64,000 nucleotides of DNA from positions 62,001 through 126,000 of the forward strand of contig JAUNDT010000002.1 of NCBI GenBank assembly GCA_030525945.1, read 5' to 3'. The notes beneath the pieces are model-generated. The model was given only the letters and a program-made list of their open reading frames with translations, had not been told where the DNA came from and did not search any database. A program made the translations under genes and the position numbers. Shown one piece after another: positions 42,716 through 52,600 of this stretch (positions within the stretch are counted from its first letter, which is position 1; each line of letters starts with the position of its first letter). The DNA comes from Coriobacteriaceae bacterium. GTDB lineage: Bacteria > Actinomycetota > Coriobacteriia > Coriobacteriales > Coriobacteriaceae.

Positions 42716-44899
42716 ATGTCCGATTCCGTGCGTGCGCCGCGGGCTTCCTTTAAGCTCGCGCGCACGGCTGTGCTCGACGAGGACATTTGTCGGCTTAAAT
42801 ATGTTTCGGGAGCTCGAGAGGAGGCCCTGCGCAGGCTCGGTATGGAGCGTGTGGGGGACCTCCTTTCCCATATACCGTTCAGGTATCTCGACTTCAGCAG
42901 GGCTTATACGATCGAGTCGGCCCCGCTAGGGGAGATCTGCACCATCGTGGGCGCCGTCGATAAGGTGTCCAATCGACCGACCTCCAAACGGGGCATGACG
43001 GTCACCGAAGTGTTCGTGCTCGACCAAACGGGCGTGCTCAAGGTTGCGTTCTTCAAGCAACCTTGGATGACGCGCGAGTTTGAGCGAGGAGACCGCGTTG
43101 CTTTCATAGGCAAAGTCGAGTTCGCCTACGGGTTCAAGCAGATGGCGAGCCCATTGTTCGAAAAGCTCGATGGTCTTGGGGGTGCCGGGACCATCCTGCC
43201 GGTTCACCGGGTTGGCCAGGGCATATCACAGGCATGGATGCGCCGCTTGGCTTCGGTCGCGCTTGAACAGGTCGGGACATTCGTCGACCCCGTTCCCGTG
43301 CCGTTGCGCGCGCGGCGCGGACTCATGAGCATTTCCAGGGCCGCTCGTACAATCCACTTCCCCCGCACCCTCGCTGAGGTTAAGTGCGCCCGCAGGCGCT
43401 TGGCGTACGACGAGCTCCTCTACTTGCAGCTCGCCCTGCGGCTGCGCAACGATGCCAATCTGCTCGATGTGCGCCCTATAGCGCATGTGGCGTCGAGCCA
43501 TGTGGATGCGATGCGCCGTGCACTGCCGTTTGCTTTGAGTGACGAGCAGGATGCCGCGGTTGCCGACATCCTCTCCGACATGGCCGACGGCACTCGGGTG
43601 ATGAACCGCCTGCTCTTGGGCGATGTGGGGACAGGCAAGACGGCTGTGGCCTGCATGGCGCTTGCATCGGTTGCCGACTCGGGCAGCCAGGCGTGCGTCA
43701 TGGCACCCACGAGCGTCCTTGCCCGGCAATACGCATCCAAGACGGGCCCCCTGCTTGATCAGGCAGGCATCTCCTGGGGGCTGCTCACCGGTTCCACGCC
43801 GCCTGAAGAGCGTGCGTCCCTGCTTGAGGGATTGGCGTCGGGCAACGTATGCGTTTTGTTCGGGACCCATGCCGTGCTGGGAGATGCGGTGGCTTTCGCG
43901 CGCCTGTCCCTGGTTGTCATTGACGAGCAGCATCGCTTTGGCGTGTCTCAGCGCAATACGCTGCGCTCGAAAGGCCCGGGCGCCGATCTGCTCGTCATGA
44001 CGGCAACGCCCATTCCGCGTACGCTCGCGCTCTCGGTGTACGGTGACTTGGATACGAGCATCATCCGTCATCGGCCCGTTCCGGGCGCGGGGATAACTAC
44101 CAAGGTGCTTGAGAGTCCGAATCGGGATATCGCCTATGGGGCGCTCAGGGATGCCCTTTCGCAGGGTCGGCAGGCTTATGTGGTCTGCCCGCTCGTCTCG
44201 CCTTCGGAGGGAACCGATGAGCTCGAGGATGTTCCCGGCCTGGATGTGGATGAGGAGGGCCGCGCTCAGCAAGCGGTTACGCTTCACGACGTCGAGACGG
44301 AACTCGAGCGCATTCGCATACTCGTGCCCGATAAGCGCGTCGAGATGCTCCACGGCAAGATGAGCGCCCGTGCAAAGGACGAGGTAATCGATGCGTTTCG
44401 CGCCGGCGAGATCGACGTGCTCGTTTCGACCACCGTGGTCGAGGTCGGCGTCGATGTGCCGAACGCCACGCTCATGATCATTGAGAACGGCGAGCGCTTT
44501 GGCTTGGCGACCCTGCATCAGCTGCGGGGCCGCGTGGGCCGCGGCAAGCTGGCGGGTACGTGTTATATCATGACCGAGCTGCGCTTTAAGCGCGGCAAGC
44601 GCAGCATCAGCCGCGACCGCCTTGAGGCGCTCGAGAAGTCGAGGGACGGATTCGAGCTCGCCGAGATGGATTTGCGCCTGCGCCATGAGGGCGAGATCTT
44701 GGGTCTTCGTCAGCATGGCGGCGTGAGTTTACGCTATGTGGACCTCGATGCGGACACCGACCTGATCGAGGCGGCGCATGAGGATTCGACTGAGCTGCTG
44801 CGCTATGCGCGCTCGCTTAATTCAGTGGCCACGCTGCCGCTGCGTCATGAGGTAATCGCGCGTTATGGAGATATTTTCAAGGAGGTTAGCGGAGGATGA
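42716..44899 (+). CDS. recG: ATP-dependent DNA helicase RecG
   Basis: RecG remodels stalled forks and Holliday junctions. The 727-residue protein has the N-terminal wedge/OB domain (about 60-160), Walker A LGDVGTGKTAVAC, the DEQH box VVIDEQHRFGVSQRNTL, TATPIPRTLALSVYGDLD, and motif VI LHQLRGRVGRG. Its start is 6 bases after the FakA-type gene, and its TGA overlaps the rsmD ATG (ATGA), so the genes are translationally coupled. Confidence 0.96.
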   Translation: MSDSVRAPRASFKLARTAVLDEDICRLKYVSGAREEALRRLGMERVGDLLSHIPFRYLDFSRAYTIESAPLGEICTIVGAVDKVSNRPTSKRGMTVTEVFVLDQTGVLKVAFFKQPWMTREFERGDRVAFIGKVEFAYGFKQMASPLFEKLDGLGGAGTILPVHRVGQGISQAWMRRLASVALEQVGTFVDPVPVPLRARRGLMSISRAARTIHFPRTLAEVKCARRRLAYDELLYLQLALRLRNDANLLDVRPIAHVASSHVDAMRRALPFALSDEQDAAVADILSDMADGTRVMNRLLLGDVGTGKTAVACMALASVADSGSQACVMAPTSVLARQYASKTGPLLDQAGISWGLLTGSTPPEERASLLEGLASGNVCVLFGTHAVLGDAVAFARLSLVVIDEQHRFGVSQRNTLRSKGPGADLLVMTATPIPRTLALSVYGDLDTSIIRHRPVPGAGITTKVLESPNRDIAYGALRDALSQGRQAYVVCPLVSPSEGTDELEDVPGLDVDEEGRAQQAVTLHDVETELERIRILVPDKRVEMLHGKMSARAKDEVIDAFRAGEIDVLVSTTVVEVGVDVPNATLMIIENGERFGLATLHQLRGRVGRGKLAGTCYIMTELRFKRGKRSISRDRLEALEKSRDGFELAEMDLRLRHEGEILGLRQHGGVSLRYVDLDADTDLIEAAHEDSTELLRYARSLNSVATLPLRHEVIARYGDIFKEVSGG

Positions 44900-45486
44900 G
44901 GATCGTCGGAGGCGATTGGAAAGGCCGTCTCATTGAGGCGCCAAAGGGCCGTGAGGTGAGCAGGCCCACGACCGACCGCGTGCGCGAAGCCATCGCGTCG
45001 ATGATGGACAGCGCCCTGCAGGAGGGCATCGAGGGCGCCCGCGTGCTCGACGCCTTTGCCGGTACGGGGGCACTCGGTCTTGAGATGCTGTCGCGCGGGG
45101 CTGCCTGCGCTACGTTCTTCGACGTCGACCGCGGTGCCGCGGCCCTCATCAAGCGCAATCTGTCCAAGCTCGGGTGCGACGTCGCCCGCTTCCACGTTGT
45201 ATGCGGCGATGTTCTCGCGGCCGCCCGTCGCGGGCGTGTATCCGGCGCTCCTTTCGATGCCGTCCTGATCGACCCGCCTTATGCCTTGGGCACGCGCCCG
45301 GCCGAGGAGCTCCTTGCAGCTCTTGCCGGCAACGGGCTTCTTGCCCCCGACTCGGTTGCCCTGTTCGAGCGCACGCAGTCGACTCCCGCATTGTCGGTTG
45401 TTGGGTTTGTGAATCTCCGTGAAAAGCGGTACGGTCAGACCTGCATTGATGTCCTGCGTTTCAGTCCCGATGAATCTGCCTCGTAA
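44896..45486 (+). CDS. rsmD: 16S rRNA (guanine-966-N2)-methyltransferase
   Basis: RsmD methylates G966 of 16S rRNA. The 196-residue protein begins MRIVGGDWKGRLIEAP, has RPTTDRVREAIASM, the SAM-binding DAFAGTGALGLEMLSRGA and the catalytic NPPY-type motif as IDPPYALG. It overlaps recG by 4 bases and is followed by coaD after 20 bases, the classic rsmD-coaD pair. Confidence 0.95.
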   Translation: MRIVGGDWKGRLIEAPKGREVSRPTTDRVREAIASMMDSALQEGIEGARVLDAFAGTGALGLEMLSRGAACATFFDVDRGAAALIKRNLSKLGCDVARFHVVCGDVLAAARRGRVSGAPFDAVLIDPPYALGTRPAEELLAALAGNGLLAPDSVALFERTQSTPALSVVGFVNLREKRYGQTCIDVLRFSPDESAS

Positions 45487-45506
45487 TATCCCCTCAAGGA
45501 ATGACC

Positions 45507-46004
45507 ATGTCTGATCAGATTACCCATGTTCTTGTTCCCGGCACGTTCGACCCTATCACGTACGGCCATCTCGATGTCGTGCGCCGCGCTCGACGCATCT
45601 GCCCCCATGTCACCGTTGCCGTGGCGGAAAGCCTCGGTAAGAACGGGGTGGGCACGACGTTCTCGCTCGAGGAGCGCGTTGCGCTTGCTCGCGAGGCCCT
45701 CAAGGACATAGACGGGGTGGACGTACTTCCGTTTACCGGCCTTCTGGTGGATTTCGCCGCCCAGGTTGGCGCACAGGCGGTAGTCAAAGGCCTGCGCGCT
45801 ATGACGGATTTTGAATACGAGCTTCAGCAGGCCGATCTCAACTACCGGCTTGACGCCGACCTTGAGTCCATCTTCGTCATGAGCTCCCCGGAGTACGGGT
45901 ATCTTTCCAGCTCAGTTGTCCGTCAGATCGCGTCGTTCGGCGGCGACGTGAGCGATTTCGTGCCGCCGTGTGTCGATGCCGCGCTTCGCGCCCGTTTTTC
46001 GTGA
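45507..46004 (+). CDS. coaD: Phosphopantetheine adenylyltransferase
   Basis: CoaD makes dephospho-CoA from ATP and 4'-phosphopantetheine. The 165-residue protein has the nucleotidyltransferase motif PGTFDPITYGHLDVV and the ISSTxxR-type motif YLSSSVVRQIA. ATG 45507 is chosen over ATG 45501 because AAGGA ends directly before 45501. It belongs to the recG-rsmD-coaD unit and its product feeds the acyl carrier protein encoded at 48642. Confidence 0.95.
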   Translation: MSDQITHVLVPGTFDPITYGHLDVVRRARRICPHVTVAVAESLGKNGVGTTFSLEERVALAREALKDIDGVDVLPFTGLLVDFAAQVGAQAVVKGLRAMTDFEYELQQADLNYRLDADLESIFVMSSPEYGYLSSSVVRQIASFGGDVSDFVPPCVDAALRARFS

Positions 46005-46082
46005 GCACGCGGCCTCATCAAGGGCCAACCCGCGGATGTGTTACTATGTCCGGTTAGAATGCTACAGTAGAAAGGAGTCCTC

Positions 46083-46583
46083 ATGCCTGTCGAGAACCTG
46101 CCAGGTGAGCGCATCGAGAGCCTTGTCGATGAGCTCGAGGGCATTATTGAGGAGGCAAAGCCGCCGTTTGGCAAGAACTCCCAGTTCAAGGTCATCGAGA
46201 CGGATTTGTTCTTCAATATCCTCGACGAGATCCGCATGAGCTACCCCGAGGAGTGGCAGAAGTCCCGCCGCATCGTTCGCGAGCGCGAGGAGCTTCTCGC
46301 GAGCGCCAGTGCCCAGGCGGCCTCCATCATCGCCGACGCGCAGCAGCAGGCGCTCACGATTGCCTCCGAGCAGGAGATCGTTCGTCTTGCCCAGCAGCAG
46401 GCCGATGATATCCGCGATCGCGCCAACCAGTACGAGCGTGAGACCCGCTATGCCGCTGAGGATTACGCCGAGCAGGTGTTCACGCATCTCGAGGAGAACC
46501 TCAAGTCCCTCACGGGCACCGTGGCGCGTTGCCGTCAGCAGCTGAACGATTCCGCCGCTCAGAACCAGAACCAGGGTTGGTAA
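46083..46583 (+). CDS. Coiled-coil protein (DivIVA/ATP-synthase-b-like), function unknown
   Basis: This 166-residue hydrophilic protein has an N-terminal segment (PGERIESLVDELEGIIEEAK) and a long Glu/Gln/Ala-rich helix (about residues 60-150) predicted to form a coiled coil, similar in style to DivIVA-like and F-type ATPase b-subunit-like proteins. There is no membrane segment. Its place between coaD and the YceD gene is common in Actinomycetota and Coriobacteriia. AAAGGAG precedes the ATG; TAGAAT at 46055-46060 may be the -10 of its own promoter. I do not assign a function. Confidence 0.75.
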   Translation: MPVENLPGERIESLVDELEGIIEEAKPPFGKNSQFKVIETDLFFNILDEIRMSYPEEWQKSRRIVREREELLASASAQAASIIADAQQQALTIASEQEIVRLAQQQADDIRDRANQYERETRYAAEDYAEQVFTHLEENLKSLTGTVARCRQQLNDSAAQNQNQGW

Positions 46584-46585
46584 CC

Positions 46586-47140
46586 ATGAGCGTTTTTGGC
46601 TCCATTCCCGTTGAGATCGGCGACAAGCTCGAAAACCCCGGCGACTCCATGCAGCTTGCCGGTAAGGTGGATGTCACCTCGTACCAAGTGGGCGATAAGG
46701 AGCTTAAGCTGCCTGAGCCGCCTACGTACGATGTGGTTCTCACCAATGCCGGTGACGGCATCCTGGCTTCGGGTATCGCGCGCGCTCACGCTGTGGGGGA
46801 GTGCGACCGTTGTCTTGAGCCTGCGAGTTTTGAGGTTGCGGCTGAGATCGAGGAGTATTATCTGTTCGAGGAGCCTGATGACCCGGAGGGCTACGAGGAC
46901 GGTTTCGAGTTGGTGAGCGAGGACCGCGTTATCGATCTCGGTGATGCGATCTCCGATGCCGTTGTGATGGAGACGCCGTTCGTGGTTCTCTGTCGCGATG
47001 ACTGCCAGGGCCTGTGCCCCACGTGCGGAGCCAATCTGAACGAGGGGGATTGCGGCTGCGCTCAGGCCGCGGAGCAGGCATGGGTTGAATCTGATGAGAA
47101 CCCGTTCGCCGCGCTCAAGAACATCAAATTCGAGGATTAA
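46586..47140 (+). CDS. YceD family (DUF177) protein
   Basis: This 184-residue DUF177/YceD protein carries the family's CDRCLEP motif and the C-terminal zinc-binding segment CQGLCPTCGANLNEGDCGC. YceD proteins are found next to rpmF and are linked to 23S rRNA accumulation and ribosome assembly in plants and bacteria. It starts two bases after the coiled-coil gene and precedes rpmF by ~100 bases with an independent promoter between them. Confidence 0.88.
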   Translation: MSVFGSIPVEIGDKLENPGDSMQLAGKVDVTSYQVGDKELKLPEPPTYDVVLTNAGDGILASGIARAHAVGECDRCLEPASFEVAAEIEEYYLFEEPDDPEGYEDGFELVSEDRVIDLGDAISDAVVMETPFVVLCRDDCQGLCPTCGANLNEGDCGCAQAAEQAWVESDENPFAALKNIKFED

Positions 47141-47163
47141 TCCTGCGTAATCCCATAAATGTT

Positions 47164-47192
47164 TTGTGATTGCAGGTGAATTCTGTTAGTAT
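47164..47192 (+). promoter_or_regulatory. Promoter of rpmF
   Basis: TTGTGA (47164-47169) and TAGTAT (47187-47192) are 17 bases apart, giving a start point near 47200 and a ~45-base leader to rpmF. Confidence 0.6.
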
Positions 47193-47243
47193 CGGTATCT
47201 GCGCGTAATCGCCGCCAGTATTGAGTTGTAAGGAAGGTCAAAG

Positions 47244-47423
47244 ATGCCAGTACCTAAGCAAAAAAAGGGTCGCGCTAAGACGCACTCTCGTCGTTCGACG
47301 AACATGAAGATCAACGCTGCTTCTCAGTCCACCTGCCCCCGTTGCGGTGCTGTTAAGCTCCCGCACCACGTGTGCGGCAACTGCGGTTTCTACAAGGACC
47401 GCGAGGTCATCGTCGTCGAGTAA
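47244..47423 (+). CDS. rpmF: 50S ribosomal protein L32
   Basis: The 59-residue protein begins MPVPKQKKGRAKTHSRRS and has two CxxC pairs (CPRCG and CGNCG), the zinc-binding form of L32. The ribosome binding site is AAGGAAGG. It is flanked by the YceD gene upstream and plsX downstream, the conserved yceD-rpmF-plsX-acpP order, with a terminator-like hairpin before plsX. Confidence 0.97.
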   Translation: MPVPKQKKGRAKTHSRRSTNMKINAASQSTCPRCGAVKLPHHVCGNCGFYKDREVIVVE

Positions 47424-47451
47424 ACTCGACTGGCGGTTACGTTGAGTTAAG

Positions 47452-47479
47452 ATGGCCGGCTCGGTGAGTCGGCCATTTC
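47452..47479 (+). terminator. Hairpin between rpmF and plsX
   Basis: ATGGCCG (47452-47458) pairs with CGGCCAT (47470-47476), followed by TTCT. It is short with a weak T-tract, so it probably attenuates and does not fully separate rpmF from plsX. Confidence 0.45.
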
Positions 47480-47497
47480 TGTATGAAGGGACATCCG

Positions 47498-48514
47498 ATG
47501 AGCGTTCGTGTGTGCGTGGATGCCGTTGGCGGCGACGAGCCCGCAGAGGTTGTGCTCGCCGGCATCGAAGCTGCCCTTGCCGCAGATCCTGATATCGAGG
47601 TGCTCGTAGCCGGACCGGACCAGATTGTCACCCCGTTTTGCGATGCTCACGACAGGGCCGTTCCCCTTGTTGCGCCCGATGTCATCACCATGGAGGATGA
47701 TCCTATTTCCGCGGTGATGACCAAACGCAGGTCGTCCATTGTTCTGGGGTGCCGCGCGGTTAAGCGGGGCCAGGCTGACGCGTTTTTCTCGGCCGGTTCC
47801 ACAGGCGCTGTTACCGCGGCAGGCTCTGCGTATGTTACGCCGTTCAAAATTGAGCGCGACGGAAAGCGCGCTCCCATTCGTCCCTGTCTCACTAACGCGC
47901 TGCCCAATCGAGCCGGTGGCTTGACCGTCTTGTGCGATATGGGCGCCAACCCGGACGTGGAGCCCATGGATATCGTGCGTTTTGCGCAGATGGGCGCGGC
48001 GTACGCCAGCTGTGTTTTGGGAATCGACCGCCCGCGTGTCGGCTTGCTCGCAAACGGCACCGAAGAGCATAAGGGAAGCGCGTTCACCCAGACGTGCTTT
48101 CCGCTCATGTCCGAGCTGGTTGACGGCTTCGCGGGAAACTGCGAGGGCTCCGATCTTACGAGCGGTGTGTTTGACGTCGTCGTGTGCGATGGCTTTGCCG
48201 GCAACGTCGCGCTTAAGGCCATCGAGGGCGCCGCGAAGCTCATGATGGATGAGCTCAAGTCCGGGTTCATGGGCTCTCTTAAGACCAAGGTCGCGGCACT
48301 TCTCGTTAAGGACATGATGCGCCAGCTTAAGGGCAAGCTTTCGGGCGACGCCAAGGGCGGGGCGGTTCTGCTCGGTCTTCGCGGTGTTGTGCTCATTGGG
48401 CACGGTGCTACGAGCGTGGAGGCGGTGAAGGCGGGAACGCTGGCATGCGCGGAGGCCGTGCGCGCCGATCTTATCGACCGCGTCGCCTCCTCCATGGGAA
48501 GCATCGTTTCCTAG
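47498..48514 (+). CDS. plsX: Phosphate acyltransferase PlsX
   Basis: PlsX converts acyl-ACP to acyl-phosphate, feeding PlsY in phospholipid synthesis. The 338-residue protein starts MSVRVCVDAVGGDEPAEVV (Val replaces the usual Met of DAMGGD) and has the family's FFSAGSTGAVTAAG and KGGAVLLGLRGVVLIGHGAT. ATG 47498 follows GAAGGG; ATG 47483 lies too close upstream of it. It precedes acpP, its substrate carrier. Confidence 0.95.
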   Translation: MSVRVCVDAVGGDEPAEVVLAGIEAALAADPDIEVLVAGPDQIVTPFCDAHDRAVPLVAPDVITMEDDPISAVMTKRRSSIVLGCRAVKRGQADAFFSAGSTGAVTAAGSAYVTPFKIERDGKRAPIRPCLTNALPNRAGGLTVLCDMGANPDVEPMDIVRFAQMGAAYASCVLGIDRPRVGLLANGTEEHKGSAFTQTCFPLMSELVDGFAGNCEGSDLTSGVFDVVVCDGFAGNVALKAIEGAAKLMMDELKSGFMGSLKTKVAALLVKDMMRQLKGKLSGDAKGGAVLLGLRGVVLIGHGATSVEAVKAGTLACAEAVRADLIDRVASSMGSIVS

Positions 48515-48556
48515 GCACGCGCGCTTACGCGGCGCAGCGCTTGATTGAGCGCCTCG

Positions 48557-48585
48557 TTGTGATGGGGCGCTCGTCTGGGTAGAAT
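48557..48585 (+). promoter_or_regulatory. Promoter of acpP
   Basis: TTGTGA (48557-48562) and TAGAAT (48580-48585) are exactly 17 bases apart, 57 bases before the acpP start. Confidence 0.65.
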
Positions 48586-48641
48586 ACAAACCATCTGTGA
48601 GGTGCCGGCACAGGCCGGCCGTGCTTGGAGAGGGGTATTCC

Positions 48642-48890
48642 ATGGCCATGGATCGCTCTGAGATTTTCAATAAGGTTTGCGAGATCGCCGCCGACGTGCT
48701 GGGCGTGGAGGCGGGCGAGCTGTCCGACGAGACCACGTTCGATGATCTCGATGCTAACTCCCTCGACCGTCTGCAGCTCGTGACCGCCATGGAGGACGAG
48801 TTCGACATCGAGATCGACGATGACAAGCTGATGGAGATCAATTCCGTCTCCGAGGCCATTGACGCCATCGAGCAGACCTTGGAGGCGTAA
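48642..48890 (+). CDS. acpP: Acyl carrier protein
   Basis: This 82-residue acidic four-helix protein carries acyl chains on 4'-phosphopantetheine. The attachment Ser is in DLDANSLDRLQLV; the residue before Ser is Asn where most ACPs have Asp (DSL). ATG 48642 follows GGAGAGGGG; ATG 48648 is possible. Transcribed from its own promoter and probably with rnc, whose start is 4 bases after the stop. Confidence 0.94.
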   Translation: MAMDRSEIFNKVCEIAADVLGVEAGELSDETTFDDLDANSLDRLQLVTAMEDEFDIEIDDDKLMEINSVSEAIDAIEQTLEA

Positions 48891-48894
48891 CGCC

Positions 48895-49620
48895 TTGGCA
48901 GTTAGCGAGAGGATTCGCCGCGCGGAGGAAATCTGCGGGCACGAATTCAGTGATAAAAAGCTGCTCCGAAGCGCCATCACGCACCCTTCCGCCGTGGAGG
49001 GCGAGCCCGTGTGGGCCTCATACGAGCGCCTCGAGTTCCTGGGCGACTCGATTCTCGGGTCCGTTGTCGCGCTGTCGCTGTATCGCACGTATGGCGATTT
49101 CGACGAGGGCAAGCTGACGAGGCTCAAGGTCTCGCTTGTATCCGGAGCGACGCTGTCTGAGGTCGGCCGTGAGCTCGGCATCGACAAGATCATCATCCTC
49201 GGACCCTCTGAGCAGGGGACGGGCGCCCGCGGCATGCATTCGGCGCTTGAGAACGTCTACGAGGCGCTGGTGGGCGCGCTGTATTTGGACGGCGGCTGGG
49301 AAGTTGCCGAGGCATTCATCATGCGCACCCTCAAGCCTCATGTGGCAACTGAGCGCGCCGAGCATCCTTCCAACCCCAAGAGCTTTTTGCAGGAATGCGT
49401 CCAGTCCGATCGCATGGACCCTCCGGCCTATCAGGTGGTTGGAGAGGACGGCCCCGCGCATTCGCCGACGTTCACCGCCGTGGCGATTGTGGACGGCATT
49501 CGCCGCGGCCGCGGCACGGGGTGCTCGAAAAAGGAAGCCGAGGCCGCAGCTGCGCTCGATGCGCTTGAGCGCATGGGTTACACCACCAACGGCGTCATTC
49601 TCAAGAAGAAGCTCGATTAG
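48895..49620 (+). CDS. rnc: Ribonuclease III
   Basis: RNase III cleaves double-stranded RNA in rRNA and mRNA processing. The 241-residue protein has the catalytic signature ERLEFLGDSIL, the second acidic site in ALENVYEALVGALYLD, and a C-terminal dsRNA-binding domain (from PKSFLQECVQ). TTG 48895 is the likely start: GGAGG lies 9 bases upstream at the end of acpP and the family begins here. It starts 4 bases after acpP and leads into smc. Confidence 0.94.
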   Translation: MAVSERIRRAEEICGHEFSDKKLLRSAITHPSAVEGEPVWASYERLEFLGDSILGSVVALSLYRTYGDFDEGKLTRLKVSLVSGATLSEVGRELGIDKIIILGPSEQGTGARGMHSALENVYEALVGALYLDGGWEVAEAFIMRTLKPHVATERAEHPSNPKSFLQECVQSDRMDPPAYQVVGEDGPAHSPTFTAVAIVDGIRRGRGTGCSKKEAEAAAALDALERMGYTTNGVILKKKLD

Positions 49621-49629
49621 CGAGGCACC

Positions 49630-52600
49630 GTGTACCTGAAGTCGCTCACCCTCAAGGGTTTCAAATCGTTTGCAGACCGGGCTCACATGACCTTTGAGCC
49701 CGGCCTCACGGTTATCGTGGGCCCCAACGGGTCCGGCAAATCCAATGTCTCCGACGCCATCCTGTGGGTGCTCGGCGAGCAGAGCGCCAAGCAGCTGCGT
49801 GGCCAGGCGATGGAGGACGTTATCTTCTCCGGCTCCTCGGCGCGTAAGCCCGTGGGCGTGGCCGAGGTCACCCTCGTGCTCGACAATTCGGACCATATAC
49901 TCCCCGTTGATTTCAACGAGGTTGCCGTCACGCGCCGCATGTACCGGTCGGGCGAGAGCGAGTATCTCATCAATTCCAGTCCCTGTCGCCTGATGGATAT
50001 CCAGGATATCCTGCACGATTCGGGTCTGGGCAAGGATACCCATTCGATTATCTCCCAGGGCAAGCTCGATGCGATTTTGCAAAGCCGCCCTGAGGAGCGC
50101 CGCAGCCTAATTGAGGAGGCGGCGGGCATCTCCAAGCATAAGCGCCGCAAGGAGCGCGCGCTTCGCAAGATCAAGAGCATGGATGAGCACCTCACCCGCG
50201 CTCGGGATATCAACCGCGAGATTTCCCGTCAGCTCAAGCCCCTTGAGCGCCAGGTCGATCGCGCCCGGAAATACAAGGATCTCTCTTCACGCGCCAACGA
50301 GCTCACGCAGATTCTCGCGGTGGACGAGCTGCGCCAGCTCCAGGCGCAATGGGCGGACCTCGAAACTTCGTCCAAGGAGAGCGCGGCCGCCCTCGAGCTC
50401 GCTCGCTACCGACTCTCCGAAAAGGAACGCGAGCTCGAAAAACTCCAGGTCATGCTCGAGGAGAAGGGCCTTTTCGTAGGCGACTTGGGTGAGCAGCGCC
50501 GCCATATGCAAGACGTTGTGGGCCGTATCGGCTCGGACATGCGCCTGCTCGAGGAAAAGGGCCGCAACATGGTCGCGCGCCTCTCCGAGATGAGGGGTAC
50601 GCTGTCCGGCTCTGAGCACCAGCGTCGCCGCACGGTCGAGGAGCTCTCCGATATCAACCGCCAGCTCGACGAGGAGCGCGCCGTCGCGTCTGTGGCTTCC
50701 GAGGACGTCACCTCGCTCGAACCCGAGGCGCAGCGTCTGCATCGGCGTCGCATCGAGCTCGATGACTTGATTTCCACCCTGACGCGTGAGCAGCGCGATG
50801 CGCAGCGCATTGCCGATAACGCGTCGCTCGAGCTCGTCAAGGTTAAGGAGACGCTTTCCAACGCCGAGCTCGAAGACGGCATGTACGTCCGTCGTCTTGA
50901 GCAAATCGACGATGAAGTCGATGAGCTCACGTCGTCGCTGAAGCACCGGCGTGACCGCGCTGATGAGCTTTTGGCCGAGCTTGAGGACGCGCGCGCTGCT
51001 CTCGCTGACGCGAAGGATGCCGTTGAGGTGGCGGTTGCCGCGGTCAACGAGCTTCGCCAGAAGGAAGCTGAGGCCCGCTCCGCGCTGTCAGACCTTCGTT
51101 CTGAACTTTCCAGCTTGCGCAAGCTCGATAGCAATCTGGCTGACGCCTCGCCGCTGGTGTCTCGCGTCGCGCATGAGTGCGCTGAGGCGGTTGACGGTCG
51201 TCTGGGTGATCTTATCGAGGCTCCCCGGGAACTCGAGCCCCTCGTTGAGCTTTTGCTCGGCTCCGATCTTGATGCGCTTGTGTGCGCAGGCGCCGCCGCG
51301 CTGTCTCAGACGGCGCTGTATGCCCAAGATGCTGCCGGCTCGGCGGGCGAGGCGCTGCTCTTGTCACGCGATGTAATCTCCGAGGCCTCAAAGGGCGCCG
51401 CGGGCTATCGCCTCGTTGAGCGCTTGCGTGTTCGCGAGGGATACGGCTCGGCGGTTGCTTCCGTGCTGGGGAACGTATATGTGGTCGAGAGCCTTGAGGA
51501 GGCCCTTGCGGCCCCAGTTATCCCGGGTGTTGTGTACGTAACGCCGGGTGGCGCGCGCGTGCGCGACGGCGGCGTGGTCCGCGTGGGGTCGGTCCAGGAT
51601 GCGGCCTCCGGCACGCTTGAGCGCAAGCGCCATATCCGCGAACTTGAAGGACTTGAGCCTGATCTGGCGACGGTCTTCGACACCGCGTGCGCTCATGTGC
51701 GCGATGCGGAGGCTGCCGTTGAGCAGGCGCGCCTGCGTGAGAGTGAGGCATCGGGCGCCATCTCCCGTCTCGAGGGTGAGCATGCCTCGGTGCTGTCCGA
51801 GATTGGGCGCATGGAGCAATCGTTCTCCACAAAGCTCGGCGAACGCGGAAACATCGCTCGCCGCCGCGAGGACGCCGCTCAGGCCGTTCGAGATGCCCAG
51901 CCCCGCGTGGATGAGCTGAGCGCTCAGAGGGACGAGGCCCGCGCGCGCGTTGAAGACGCTGCGGTCAAGCTCGTGAATGCCCAAGACGACCTCGAGCGTG
52001 TGCGTCGCGATGATTCGGAGGCGGGGTCCAAGTTGGCGGACGCGAAGGTGCGGCTCGCCCGCGCCACGGAGCGCGTGAAGAGCCTTTCTGCTCGTGCGCC
52101 CGAGCTTGAGCGCCGTTTGGAGAGCATCGACCGCCGTATCCGCGGAACGGAGCAGTCCGCCCGCTCCCTGGAGGTACTGCGCCTGCGCGTCGACCCCCTG
52201 CACGATCGGTACCAGGCGCTTTCTGAGCGCGCGCTCGATTGGGCGGCTCGTCTGCGCGACCGCGCGTCTTTGGAGGAGGCGGACTCCGCCTCACTGCGCA
52301 GGACCATCGAGGACGCCAAGTCAGAAGTTTCTCGCGCTAAGATCGAGCTCGATATGGCCATGGGCTCCGTCAACGAGGCGAAAGTCGCGCGCGGCAAGCT
52401 CGAGGTCCAGGTGGAGGCTGCCGTCCGTGCCATCACTTCTGACGGCACGACGGTCCTTGAGGACGCGCTCAGGCTTCCCGCGCCCGATGACCGCGCCGCG
52501 GCGGAGCGTGAACTCAACAGCCTGGTGCGCCAGATCAATAACCTCGGCCCCGTGAACCAGGTGGCCATGGAGGAGTACGAGACGCTGAAGGCCCGTGCCG